Below, in pieces: positions 44,741-52,750 of a DNA stretch of 64,000 nucleotides. The position numbers and the translations under genes were made by a program. The stretch comes from WLMZ01 sp043753895 (GTDB taxonomy: Bacteria; Actinomycetota; Acidimicrobiia; Acidimicrobiales; Ilumatobacteraceae), in assembly GCA_043753895.1 (NCBI GenBank), contig JAYUWK010000053.1, positions 57,901-121,900 on the forward strand, given 5' to 3'. Within the stretch, counting starts at the first letter, position 1. Every line of letters begins with the position of its first letter. A model generated the notes under the pieces. It made no database searches. It saw only the letters and a program-made list of their open reading frames with translations, and was not told the origin of the DNA.

Positions 44741-45036
44741 CCCCGGACATGAAAGCGTCGCCCCGGTCAGGGCGACGCTCCAATCACATCACATTAGGAA
44801 GTTATCAGATTACCACGACTCGCTCGGATGTGGTCGAGCACCGGGCACCGTTCGTGGTGCACTACCACTACCAGTTGGCGAGAACCACCGCCGACGCCTG
44901 TCGTGAAGGTGTCGAGCTGACGGCGCTTTGTGGGTTCCGGCGAGTGCCAGTGCTGCCACTACCAGCCTGTCGGATCAGGTGCCCGCAGTGCAAGCGCATC
45001 GCTGTCGAAATGAATCTCACCGAGGTGGCCCGATGA
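44737..45036 (+). CDS. small element protein of unknown function with a CxxC pair
   Basis: It is 99 aa starting at a GTG that overlaps the excisionase stop. The C-terminal part has CRIRCPQCKRIAVEMNL, which may be half of a zinc ribbon. An overlap with the following ATG (ATGA) places it in the operon. No family recognised. Confidence 0.6.
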   Translation: MTPDMKASPRSGRRSNHITLGSYQITTTRSDVVEHRAPFVVHYHYQLARTTADACREGVELTALCGFRRVPVLPLPACRIRCPQCKRIAVEMNLTEVAR

Positions 45037-45248
45037 CCGCCACCGCTTACCCTGCTAGCCCCGTAAAACGATCACGGCGAACGTGCGCCGAGATTGACGA
45101 CCTCGATACTGCGATCATCGCTGCGGTTGCGGCCGATAGCCCGGTCACGTTGCGCGGCGTGTTCTACCGCGTCATGTCGGCCGGAGCGTGCGCGCAGGAT
45201 GAGCGTGCCATCCTGCGCAACCTCATCGGCCGCGAGGTCGCATCGTGA
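45033..45248 (+). CDS. short element protein, N-terminus like phage FYR-motif proteins
   Basis: It is 71 aa. The segment SPVTLRGVFYRVMSAGAC resembles the conserved opening of larger phage and plasmid proteins that read PVTLRxxFYR. Those are several hundred residues long; here the frame stops after LRNLIGREVAS and the primase start overlaps the stop (GTGA). It may be a truncated or minimal version. Function unknown. Confidence 0.55.
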   Translation: MTATAYPASPVKRSRRTCAEIDDLDTAIIAAVAADSPVTLRGVFYRVMSAGACAQDERAILRNLIGREVAS

Positions 45249-46129
45249 GCGCCGACATGCTTGCCGCTGCACTCGGCTACGCCGCCCGATGTTGGCCCGT
45301 GGTCCCGTTGCACTCACCGTCGGCGAGCAAGGCGACAGGTTGCACATGCAGCGACGCCGATTGCACATCGCCAGCGAAACACCCGCGCACGTTGCACGGC
45401 CTCCACGACGCAACGACCGATCCCGACGTGATCCGGTCGTGGTGGAGGCAGTGGCCGCATGCGAACGTCGGACTCCGCACAGGGGTCGCGTTCGACGTGC
45501 TCGACATCGACGACCCGACAGGCGGCCAACGCCTCGCCCAGATCGCCGATGAAGCCGGCCTCGACACCTCGACGTGCTGGCTCCAAGGCCCGATGTCGAT
45601 GACAGCGAAGGGCACGCATCTGCTTTATCTCCCGACAGGGCGCCCCAACCGCACAGGGTTCGTACCGCGGGTGGACTGGCGCGGCTCAGGTGGCTACATC
45701 GTCGCACCGCCGTCGATTCACGCATCTGGCATTGTCTACCGCTGGCATGAGAACTGCCCGCCAGATGCCCCTCTAGGGGTCGCTCCGGCCTTCCTGGTTG
45801 CGCTGCTCGACAAGCCCGAACGGCCCCCGTCGCCTGCTCGAATCGGAACACCGCTACGTGCATCGTCGGGGCCGTCGGGATGGTCGCCGTCCGGTCTGAT
45901 TGCTTCGCTCGCTACCGCCGTCGAAGGCACCCGCAATGACGTGTTGCACTGGGCAGCATGCAAGGTCGGCTCCGACGAGCGCGAGCACAAGGCCAGCAAC
46001 GCTGCCGCCCTCGACGCTCTCGAGCAGCTCGCAACCGTCGCCGAACGGATCGGGCTCGGCACCACCGAGATCGATAAGACGATCCGCAGTGGCTACACCG
46101 CCGGCCTCAACGGGAAGGCCGCAGCATGA
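45245..46129 (+). CDS. bifunctional DNA primase/polymerase (prim-pol domain)
   Basis: It is 294 aa. An archaeo-eukaryotic-type prim-pol domain fills residues 1-185: ALGYAARCWPVVPLH, the Cys-rich GCTCSDADCTSPAKHPR, the RTGVAFDVLDIDDP metal-binding acidic motif, GTHLLYLP and WRGSGGYIVAPPSIH. The C-terminal region (AVEGTRNDVLHWAACKVG) is helical. It would prime the element's replication with the ATPase encoded next. Coupled by ATGA to the downstream gene. Confidence 0.93.
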   Translation: MSADMLAAALGYAARCWPVVPLHSPSASKATGCTCSDADCTSPAKHPRTLHGLHDATTDPDVIRSWWRQWPHANVGLRTGVAFDVLDIDDPTGGQRLAQIADEAGLDTSTCWLQGPMSMTAKGTHLLYLPTGRPNRTGFVPRVDWRGSGGYIVAPPSIHASGIVYRWHENCPPDAPLGVAPAFLVALLDKPERPPSPARIGTPLRASSGPSGWSPSGLIASLATAVEGTRNDVLHWAACKVGSDEREHKASNAAALDALEQLATVAERIGLGTTEIDKTIRSGYTAGLNGKAAA

Positions 46130-47211
46130 ACCGATTCGCCGACCTCGCACAAGAGGTGCCAGACATCGACGCCCTAGTCGAACCGTCGACATGGCTGCCC
46201 GTCGACCTCACGGACGCTCTTGACGGCATCGACGTGCCACCGCCGACGATCCTCGCCCGCACAGACGGAATCAATCTGCTGTACGCAGGCCGAACCCACG
46301 GATTCGCAGGCGAGTCGGAATCGCTGAAGTCATGGGCCGCACTCGTCGCCGCGGTGCAAGAACTCACCGCCGGCCACAACGTGTTGTGGATCGACTTCGA
46401 GGACGACGCCCGAGGCGTTATCGCCCGACTGCTGTCGATGATGTGCCCACGCGAGACCATCGCCGAACGGTTCGTGTACCTGCACCCGGAGGAACCGTTA
46501 CGCAACCGGGCAGGCGCCTGGACTGTCGGAGGGGTCGACTTCGATGCCCTGCTCGCATCCCGCCAGTGGTCGCTTATCGTGATCGACGGCGTTACCGAAG
46601 CGATGGTCACCGAAGACCTCAACCTTATGGATAACACCGACATCGCCAAATGGTCGCGCCTCCTGCCGAAACGATGCGCGAAGACCGGAGCGGCTGTCGT
46701 CATGGTCGACCACGTCACGAAGTCCACCGACAACCGAGGCCGCTACGCCATCGGTGGACAACACAAGCTGGCCGGCCTCACCGGATGCCAGTACGTGTTC
46801 GAGGTGGAGCGCAAGTTCAGCCGTGCCGTATCTGAGGCGATCACCGGAATCGTCAAGATCACCGTCACGAAGGATCGCCCAGGCCATGTTCGCACGTTCG
46901 CACGCGATGAAGTCGTGGCACGGATGCAACTCACCTCGTACCCCGACGGTGGAGTTACGGCCGCACTCGTCAGGCCCGACGACGGCGCCGCGCCACTCGA
47001 CCTCGAACTGGCGATGCGGATCGCTGAGCAGCTGGGAATTTACCCAGGGTCATCGAAGAATGCCATCGAGCAGGCGATCAAGGGCAACGCCTCGAACATG
47101 CGGCAAACGCTCACGGCGATGGTTGCGGCTGGCTGGGTCAGCGTCGAGCAGAAGGGCCAAAGCCACCGGCACACCCTGACCGCTGACGGGCAGGAGTACT
47201 TCAGCGCATGA
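46126..47211 (+). CDS. RecA-like AAA ATPase, probable replicative helicase
   Basis: It is 361 aa. The P-loop is unusual, FAGESESLKSWAAL, retaining only the terminal Lys-Ser of GxxGxGKS. The rest is RecA/RepA-like: VLWIDFEDDARGVI, WSLIVIDGVTEAM (Walker B), TGAAVVMVDHVTKSTDNRGRY and GGQHKLAGLTGCQYVF. The C-terminal 80 residues form a winged helix (PGSSKNAIEQAIKGNASNMRQTL, AAGWVSVEQKG) that could bind origin DNA. An array of CCTCGT repeats starts immediately after its stop. Confidence 0.85.
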   Translation: MNRFADLAQEVPDIDALVEPSTWLPVDLTDALDGIDVPPPTILARTDGINLLYAGRTHGFAGESESLKSWAALVAAVQELTAGHNVLWIDFEDDARGVIARLLSMMCPRETIAERFVYLHPEEPLRNRAGAWTVGGVDFDALLASRQWSLIVIDGVTEAMVTEDLNLMDNTDIAKWSRLLPKRCAKTGAAVVMVDHVTKSTDNRGRYAIGGQHKLAGLTGCQYVFEVERKFSRAVSEAITGIVKITVTKDRPGHVRTFARDEVVARMQLTSYPDGGVTAALVRPDDGAAPLDLELAMRIAEQLGIYPGSSKNAIEQAIKGNASNMRQTLTAMVAAGWVSVEQKGQSHRHTLTADGQEYFSA

Positions 47212-47212
47212 T

Positions 47213-47359
47213 CCTCGTCCCCTCGTCCCTACCTCGTCCAGACCTCGTCCAGACGAACCAAATACCTACCTCGTCCCCTCGTCCAACCTCGTATATAGGA
47301 CGAGGTAACGAGGGGAGGAGTAGCGAGGCAAACAACAAGAATGCAGACCTCGTCCTCGT
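47213..47359. repeat. CCTCGT iteron-like array, candidate replication origin
   Basis: CCTCGT occurs in direct orientation at 47213, 47221, 47232, 47243, 47269, 47277, 47287, 47348 and 47354, mostly as CCTCGTCC. It occurs inverted (ACGAGG) at 47300 and 47308. The copies at 47287 and 47300 form an inverted repeat around the AT-rich ATATAG. Short frames across the array encode only repeats. Position between replication genes and whiB suits an iteron-type origin. Confidence 0.7.
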
Positions 47360-47410
47360 CCAGCGCCCGCCAGAGAACCGACCCACCGCCCAACACGAGA
47401 GGCCTCGCTG

Positions 47411-47725
47411 ATGTTGGACTCTGAACTACTCGAAATGCTGCACTCTGGCGCGCCACTGTGGCATCGAGATGCTGCGTGTAGAGAAAATCCTGACGTGACC
47501 TTCGTGCCTGCACGTGGCGAGTCAGTCGGCCCCGCCTTGCAGGTATGTGGTCGATGCCTCGTGCGTGCTGAGTGCTTGGCCGTGGCGCTGGCCGACCCCG
47601 ACCTCGTGGGCGTGTGGGGCGGGACGACGACGACTGCGAGGGCCGCGATGCGTCGTGCTGCTCGACAACTCACCACTCAACCCACCAACCCTACGAAAGG
47701 ACCATTGCCATGCCCCGAAAGATAG
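47411..47725 (+). CDS. WhiB-family transcriptional regulator
   Basis: It is 104 aa. The four Fe-S cluster cysteines are in RDAACREN, LQVCGRCLVRAEC, and the family's GVWGG turn is present with a basic tail (ARAAMRRAARQL). WhiB proteins are an actinobacterial invention and are often carried by actinophages, where they can repress host whiB genes. It sits between the repeat array and small basic ORFs leading to the packaging genes, so it may time late expression. Confidence 0.92.
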   Translation: MLDSELLEMLHSGAPLWHRDAACRENPDVTFVPARGESVGPALQVCGRCLVRAECLAVALADPDLVGVWGGTTTTARAAMRRAARQLTTQPTNPTKGPLPCPER

Positions 47726-47856
47726 GTAACACACCACGACCCACGAAGGCTGCACGACGTCGAGCTGCTCAGCGTGTGGCCGTGAAGGCTGCCCGCCATG
47801 CCGCGGCCGACAGACCTGACTGGTTCTATCGACAACGCTCGGATGCGAGGAGTTGA
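47710..47856 (+). CDS. small basic protein
   Basis: It is 48 aa, starting with an ATG preceded by GAAAGGA. The composition is strongly basic (RPTKAARRRAAQRVAVKAARHAA) and helical, suggesting nucleic-acid binding. It overlaps the whiB 3' end by 16 bases. Confidence 0.5.
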   Translation: MPRKIGNTPRPTKAARRRAAQRVAVKAARHAAADRPDWFYRQRSDARS

Positions 47857-47861
47857 GGGCG

Positions 47862-48014
47862 ATGGCGATCATCCCTCGTCTCTTTAAGAATTCGGCATGG
47901 AACTCGGCGATCCTTGTGGATAACTCTGTGGATAGTTTTAAAGGCGACCCACAGAAACGCAAGACCACGGCCTCTAGCTCTCTGGCCGACGACAATCGGG
48001 GGGACCCGTCGTGA
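47862..48014 (+). CDS. small ORF (50 aa) upstream of the HNH gene
   Basis: ATG at 47862 follows GAGGAGTTGAGGG. The product starts MAIIPRLFKNSAWNS and ends DNRGDPS. The stop overlaps the HNH GTG start (GTGA), the coupling seen between all real genes of this block. No family recognised. Confidence 0.45.
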   Translation: MAIIPRLFKNSAWNSAILVDNSVDSFKGDPQKRKTTASSSLADDNRGDPS

Positions 48015-48280
48015 CTGACCCGCGATCGACGATCCGCTGGCAGAAAGCCAGACGGCGAGTGCTCGCCGAAGAGGTTGAGTGCTGGATCTGTCATAACACC
48101 GAATTCACATCGATGCCACGGCACCCGCGATCGCGCTCGGTCGACCACGTCGTTGCGTTGCATCGTGGCGGTTCACTCACCGACCGATCGAATCTGCGCC
48201 TTGCGTGCTACGGCTGTAACGCAGCGCGGTCTGATGGGCCAGCGGCCGTCTCTCTCCCGACAAGGTCCGAGTCATGGTGA
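48011..48280 (+). CDS. HNH endonuclease
   Basis: It is 89 aa. The HNH/zinc-finger fold shows VECWICHN (first CxxC), RSRSVDHVVALHRGG (DH of the active site), SNLRLACYGCNAAR (Asn and second CxxC). Phage HNH proteins next to terminase genes assist DNA packaging. It is followed directly by the terminase genes here, which supports that role. Confidence 0.92.
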   Translation: MTDPRSTIRWQKARRRVLAEEVECWICHNTEFTSMPRHPRSRSVDHVVALHRGGSLTDRSNLRLACYGCNAARSDGPAAVSLPTRSESW

Positions 48281-48555
48281 CCGCCAGAAAGCCGTCAACG
48301 AACCGCTCAGCAGTGCAGGCATGCGTGGACTCCCTACGTCACGAAGTTGCACTCGACGCCTACGACGAAGCCCTCGCACGGCTGGCACTCACACTGGCCG
48401 ATTATCTCGACGAAGGGGCCGGCATGGCGACCGCCGCCGTCTCAAAAGAGTTGCGCGCCACCTTGGCCGCACTGACCGCAAAGGAAGTAATCGACAATGA
48501 CGACGACATATTCAGCTCTGACGTGCCCGCCACGATTCGGCACAGCTCGCACTGA
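48274..48555 (+). CDS. putative small terminase subunit
   Basis: It is 93 aa, helical (AVQACVDSLRHEVALDAYDEAL, LALTLADYLDEG, AVSKELRATLAALTAKEV). Size and place between HNH and large terminase fit TerS. The composition resembles actinophage small terminases, but no decisive motif can be named. Its 3' end overlaps the terL start by 59 bases. Confidence 0.55.
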   Translation: MVTARKPSTNRSAVQACVDSLRHEVALDAYDEALARLALTLADYLDEGAGMATAAVSKELRATLAALTAKEVIDNDDDIFSSDVPATIRHSSH

Positions 48556-49960
48556 CCGCCCCACCCTCGGCGCTCGTGCCGGCGAAGTCGCGAAGGCGCT
48601 CGGAACGAATCTGATGCCGTGGCAGCAACACGTCTGCGACGTTGCGCTCGAGACCGATCCCGACACCGGTTTACTCCGGTATTCCCAGGTGGTATTGACC
48701 GTTCCGAGGCAGTCAGGCAAGACGACGCTGCTCCTCGCTCTGATGGTGTTGCGCTGTACCCGTTTTGGCCCGTCGCAGACCGTGACGTACACAGCGCAAA
48801 CACGTAACGCGGCACGCAAAAAATGGGAAGACGAACACATAAAAGCGCTCGATCGATCGGCGTTCGGACGTCGCAACGCGTACTCGGTGCGCCGCTCGAA
48901 CGGCTCAGAGTCGATCCTGTTCAAGAACGGCTCGCGCTGGGGAGTCGACGCACCATCGAAGAAGGCCGGCCACGGCGACACGCTCGACCTCGGAGTCATT
49001 GATGAAGGATTTGCCCATGAGGACGACAGAGTCGAGCAGGCAATGGCCCCAGCGATGATCACACGCCCCTCGAAGCAACTCTGGGTCTGTTCGACGGCTG
49101 GCGATGCATCGTCTCGATACTTGTACGCCAAGGTGGTAGCGGGACGCGCCAACATCGGCGACAGCGATGGGCCTACAGCATATTTCGAGTGGAGTGCACC
49201 TGATGACGCTGACCCCGAAGACCCCGCGGTGTGGGCTGCCACGATGCCAGCGCTCGGGAGCACGATCGAGACTGCTGCGATTCGTGCCGAACTCGACAAA
49301 GCCAAGCGACAGGGTGAGTTGGACTTGTTCGCTCGCGCCTATCTCAATCGTTGGGTCGAGGTCCCGATCTTGGACGGCTCCACCCCGAAGGTGCTGCCGC
49401 TCGAATGGTTCGATGACTGCGTTGACAAGCGCTCGAAGATCGAAGGCGAGCGGGTGTTCGCTGTCGACTTGACCCCCGATCGTGCAACGGCTGCGATTGT
49501 CGCTGTCGGCACCTCGACGCGAGGCGGCACCCATGTTGAGGTTGTCGACCACCGCCCTGGGGCCGGTGCTGAGTGGGTCGTGCCTCGCCTCACCGAACTC
49601 ATCGACAAGTGGCCGACGAAATTCGTCACGGCGCACACTTCCGGGCCGATCGGATCACTCGAGGGTGCGTTGCAGACCGCCATCGGTGCCCGCTTCCGGG
49701 CGACAACGGACGTAGAACTCACCCGTAGTTGCGGACTGATCTTCGACGGCATCCGCGACAAGTCGCTCGTGCACATCGGTGAGCCCACCCTTCGCGCCGC
49801 CCTCGACGGTGCGGCTAAGACCGCGGCCGGTGACGCATGGCGCTGGTCGCGCAAATCATCTTCTGTCGATATTTCGCCGCTGATGGCAGCCACGATTGGA
49901 TGGTTCGCTCACGTGCAGCTCGGCCCCGTCGGCCCCGAACTCTCGACGTTCGTGTACTGA
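48497..49960 (+). CDS. phage terminase large subunit
   Basis: It is 487 aa. The packaging ATPase has the Walker A VPRQSGKTTLLL and a Walker B-like LDLGVIDEGFAHED; motif III follows with QLWVCSTAGDAS. The C-terminal nuclease half has VFAVDLTPDRATAAI, whose Asp is typical of the RNase H-like metal site. Length is normal for actinophage TerL. It should package satellite or phage DNA into the capsid encoded downstream. Confidence 0.93.
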   Translation: MTTTYSALTCPPRFGTARTDRPTLGARAGEVAKALGTNLMPWQQHVCDVALETDPDTGLLRYSQVVLTVPRQSGKTTLLLALMVLRCTRFGPSQTVTYTAQTRNAARKKWEDEHIKALDRSAFGRRNAYSVRRSNGSESILFKNGSRWGVDAPSKKAGHGDTLDLGVIDEGFAHEDDRVEQAMAPAMITRPSKQLWVCSTAGDASSRYLYAKVVAGRANIGDSDGPTAYFEWSAPDDADPEDPAVWAATMPALGSTIETAAIRAELDKAKRQGELDLFARAYLNRWVEVPILDGSTPKVLPLEWFDDCVDKRSKIEGERVFAVDLTPDRATAAIVAVGTSTRGGTHVEVVDHRPGAGAEWVVPRLTELIDKWPTKFVTAHTSGPIGSLEGALQTAIGARFRATTDVELTRSCGLIFDGIRDKSLVHIGEPTLRAALDGAAKTAAGDAWRWSRKSSSVDISPLMAATIGWFAHVQLGPVGPELSTFVY

Positions 49961-49963
49961 CCG

Positions 49964-50350
49964 ATGACCCGCGACCCGCTGATATCGGAACCCTTCGTGA
50001 TGGTCACACAGACCGTCGCGAACATGATCGCATCCCCGCTCAATGACTTACTGCGCAAGTTCCACCGCGATGGTGGACGCCCGCACGCAGAACTCGTAAC
50101 GACAGTCGACGCGATCGGCAAACTCGCCCGCCTCGCCCGCAACACCGCACCTTCCGCAGCCGGAACACCCGGCATTCCGCCCGACGACGACGAAGACACA
50201 CTCGGGACCGTGAGTACAACCGCAGCAGCCGAACACTTCGGAATCACAGACCGCGCCGTTCGCGGCCGTTGTGAGCGTGGTTCCCTCGCCGCCACCAAGA
50301 TCGCCGGCACATGGCGAATCTGGCTCGACCCCGAAAGGCACGCAGCATGA
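49964..50350 (+). CDS. helix-turn-helix protein between terminase and capsid genes
   Basis: It is 128 aa. The C-terminal half has VSTTAAAEHFGITDRAVRGRCERGSLAATKIAGTWRIW in sequence, seen as STTAAAEHFGITDRAVRGRC plus KIAGTWRIW: an excisionase-type winged helix. The N-terminal half is helical. This slot holds the portal gene in phages, but 128 aa is far too short for a portal. Coupled to the capsid gene by ATGA. Confidence 0.75.
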   Translation: MTRDPLISEPFVMVTQTVANMIASPLNDLLRKFHRDGGRPHAELVTTVDAIGKLARLARNTAPSAAGTPGIPPDDDEDTLGTVSTTAAAEHFGITDRAVRGRCERGSLAATKIAGTWRIWLDPERHAA

Positions 50351-51549
50351 CCGCACTCCTCGAAATACTCGAACACCGATCGACAACCGCGCTACGACGA
50401 GCGGACGACCTCGCAGCTCATTTGGACAGCGTTGATAGTCGTGATGTACAGACCCAGCTCGACCTCGAACTCGCCCTCGATGACGCCGAACGATATGCAC
50501 GCCTACGCGATCGCCTTGCCCCATCGGAACGCCTCGGTGGTGGTGGTGGACCGTACACACGTAATTCCCCACACTCTGTGCTGCGCGACCTCATGAACGA
50601 AAAATCCGGAGACCCCGAGACGCGTAGTCGCCTCAGCGCGCAACGCCGCGACACGGTCCGTAAGGAGCAACGCTCTGGCATGGCGGGGTTCGCTGGCCTC
50701 GTGGTGCCGCAATACCTTCTCGATGACGCTGCGACCTCGGTGAAACCGCTCCGCCCGTTGCTCGACTGGATCGGCACGAAACCAATCCCTGAAAGCGGTG
50801 GCACCGTCGAGTTGTCGCGCTACACGACGGGGGCCGTCGGTTCCGCACAGGTCGCCGATAACACCGCACTGACCCAGGTCGACCCTGTCGCTGCTGCGTT
50901 GTCGGTCCCGGTACGCACCCCGAACGTGTCGATCAAGACGTCCTGGCAGGTGCTCGACCGGCTCTCTGTGGCATCGCAAGCCGAGATCATCCTCGAAATG
51001 ATGGAGGCCCTGGCGACCATCGTCGATACGTTCGTTGTCAGCGGTTCCGGTGTATCAGGTCAGCCCACAGGGCTCGCCACGCAGGCGGGATCGACCTCGG
51101 TGACTTACGTGTCCGGCACGCCGACCGTGGCAGCGCTCATGCTCAAACTCGGTGCACTCGCGACTCAGACATCGCTCGCACGCAAGCGACCGGTGGACAC
51201 TTTCGTTATGCATTCTCGGCGGTGGTTCTGGATCGTCGCGAACGTCGACGCGGCCGTGTCGCATCAAGTCGGCCCGGGCCAGACCCTGTTCGGTCTCCCG
51301 GTGATCATCGACGACAACATCACAACCACCGGCGGTGGAGGAAACGAAGACGTCGTGATCGCGTTCCGCGCGTCAGACCTACGCATCTACGAATCTGAGC
51401 CGCACGTGTTCGTTGACACCCAGTCCGGCGCGGGCACCGGCTCAGCGAACCTGATCGTGTATCAGTATCTCGCCGTCGCCGCAGGACGATACCCCGCTGG
51501 CATCGGCCTGTTGACCGGCACCGGCCTCGGTGGGGCGGTGCTGTCGTGA
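50347..51549 (+). CDS. HK97-fold major capsid protein
   Basis: It is 400 aa from the ATG at 50347, which overlaps the previous stop. Residues 1-60 are helical and charged like the delta/scaffold domain. The capsid core follows: FAGLVVPQYLLDDAATSVKPLRPL, ALSVPVRTPNVSIKTSWQVLD, ETFVVSGSGVSGQPTGLA-like VVSGSGVSGQPTGL, FVMHSRRWFWIVANVD and FGLPVIIDDNI. No separate protease gene adjoins it, so the N-terminal region may stay on or be removed by a helper's protease. Confidence 0.9.
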   Translation: MTALLEILEHRSTTALRRADDLAAHLDSVDSRDVQTQLDLELALDDAERYARLRDRLAPSERLGGGGGPYTRNSPHSVLRDLMNEKSGDPETRSRLSAQRRDTVRKEQRSGMAGFAGLVVPQYLLDDAATSVKPLRPLLDWIGTKPIPESGGTVELSRYTTGAVGSAQVADNTALTQVDPVAAALSVPVRTPNVSIKTSWQVLDRLSVASQAEIILEMMEALATIVDTFVVSGSGVSGQPTGLATQAGSTSVTYVSGTPTVAALMLKLGALATQTSLARKRPVDTFVMHSRRWFWIVANVDAAVSHQVGPGQTLFGLPVIIDDNITTTGGGGNEDVVIAFRASDLRIYESEPHVFVDTQSGAGTGSANLIVYQYLAVAAGRYPAGIGLLTGTGLGGAVLS

Positions 51550-51788
51550 GCACCCCCTACAAGCCCCTACCAAGGTCCGCAGCACCACGTGCCGATCGAC
51601 GCACCGCAGCCCAACGGGAAGCCGACCTCGCGCCCCTACGGTCAGTGCTCGCAGCGTCACGGCAACGTGCTGCAGAGAACGATCGTAAAGACGCGGAGGG
51701 TCGAGCTAAGAAAGCTGCAGCGAAGGCTGCCGCCGATGACCGCGACTCCGCAGCGACCGCCCGCCTACAACGCATCGGCATCGCCTAA
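51546..51788 (+). CDS. small Ala/Arg-rich protein after the capsid gene
   Basis: It is 80 aa, beginning at a GTG that overlaps the capsid stop. The product is a predicted single helix rich in Ala, Arg, Lys and Asp (RADRRTAAQREADLAPL, AKKAAAKAAADDRDSAATARL). It could be a capsid accessory or scaffold-like protein. No family recognised. Confidence 0.5.
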   Translation: MSTPYKPLPRSAAPRADRRTAAQREADLAPLRSVLAASRQRAAENDRKDAEGRAKKAAAKAAADDRDSAATARLQRIGIA

Positions 51789-51819
51789 CTAATCTGCGTC
51801 GGGAGTTGCGCGCCCCCTC

Positions 51820-52065
51820 CTACAAAAAGTGCCGCAGCAACTCCCGACGCCGTTCACCACCGCAATGCCTCTTCGAGGAACCCGATGCCTTTCGCGCCGC
51901 TAACTGTCGCCCTTTCGACACGTCAGGTCTTGTACCTGAAGGTTCCTGCAGGCCGACTTCGCTGAGAGCGACGGTCAGCGGAGGTGCTCCGTTGATTGTC
52001 ACTTGCAGGCGGTCCGGGTAGACGATCACAGCTTCGAGCGGTTCACCTGGCGATGTCGCTTCCAT
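51820..52065 (-). pseudogene. possible C-terminal remnant of a serine recombinase
   Basis: The 81-codon frame contains EAVIVYPDRLQVTINGAPPL and VALSEVGLQEPSG, which resemble the beta-strand end of large serine recombinases. Everything upstream of this tail is missing; a membrane-protein gene abuts instead. The start codon overlaps that gene's stop region by 23 bases. Either a remnant or a small coupled gene. Confidence 0.35.
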
Positions 52066-52750
52066 GCCCAGAGAGTGGCTTTCCGTCGGACGCAGGTGTT
52101 GCGCGGAGGCGTCTATCACCGAGCCAGTACATGCTCGTTACGACGAACAGGACGGCAACCACGAGTATGGCGTTAACGACGACGCGGCCATAGCCGTGGG
52201 TGATGACGTCAACGAACGGGTACGGATACCACTTGGTGATTCGGCCGTAGATCAGGATGTAGGTGAACCATGCGATTGGCCACAGCATCGCCAACGCAAT
52301 TGTTCGACCATTGATGCGACGGCGAGGGCCGAACAGCAGCCAGCCGACGACCATCATGACCGGCACGATGTAGTGGAACACTGTATTGGTGGTCGTCTCC
52401 TGCCAACCGTGCGGCTCATGGACCTTCGACAATACAGTCCCGTAGACGATGCCGGTAACCGTGATCCCGAACAGCGCGGCGAGGCGTACCGCTCGCCATA
52501 TTCGGCCGTCCCGGTTGGGGCTGCGGACCAGATGAGCGGACGTCACGCCGCTGAGGATGTTGCTTTGAATCGTGAAGAAGCTCAAGACACGCAGAACTCT
52601 GTTGGCCGTCGGCGTTCCACGTAGCGTGCCCACGGCGTGGCCTGGCGGAATCGCGCTGACGCGAATCGCTATCCATAGCTGCACGAGAAGCGCCACTGCC
52701 ACGAGCACCGCGATCGTCAGGTTCCAGCTAGCCGCCAACCGATTGCGCAT
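52043..52750 (-). CDS. Pr6Pr-like polytopic membrane protein
   Basis: It is 235 aa with about six membrane segments. Family-type features: RVLSFFTIQSNILSGVTS in the second segment region, then a GTVLSKVHEPHGW loop, HYIVPVMMVVGWLLFGP and LWPIAWFTYILIYG, followed by WYPYPFVDV. It matches the Pr6Pr (FAR-17a/AIG1-like) membrane family. It is on the strand opposite the packaging genes and is a cargo candidate; role unknown. Confidence 0.8.
   Translation of the reverse strand: MRNRLAASWNLTIAVLVAVALLVQLWIAIRVSAIPPGHAVGTLRGTPTANRVLRVLSFFTIQSNILSGVTSAHLVRSPNRDGRIWRAVRLAALFGITVTGIVYGTVLSKVHEPHGWQETTTNTVFHYIVPVMMVVGWLLFGPRRRINGRTIALAMLWPIAWFTYILIYGRITKWYPYPFVDVITHGYGRVVVNAILVVAVLFVVTSMYWLGDRRLRATPASDGKPLSGHGSDIAR

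Noticed and set aside
47208..47411. 67-codon frame across the CCTCGT array
   Set aside because: Its sequence is dictated by the repeats (SSLPRPDLV-type units) and it has no ribosome site; a repeat array explains it better.
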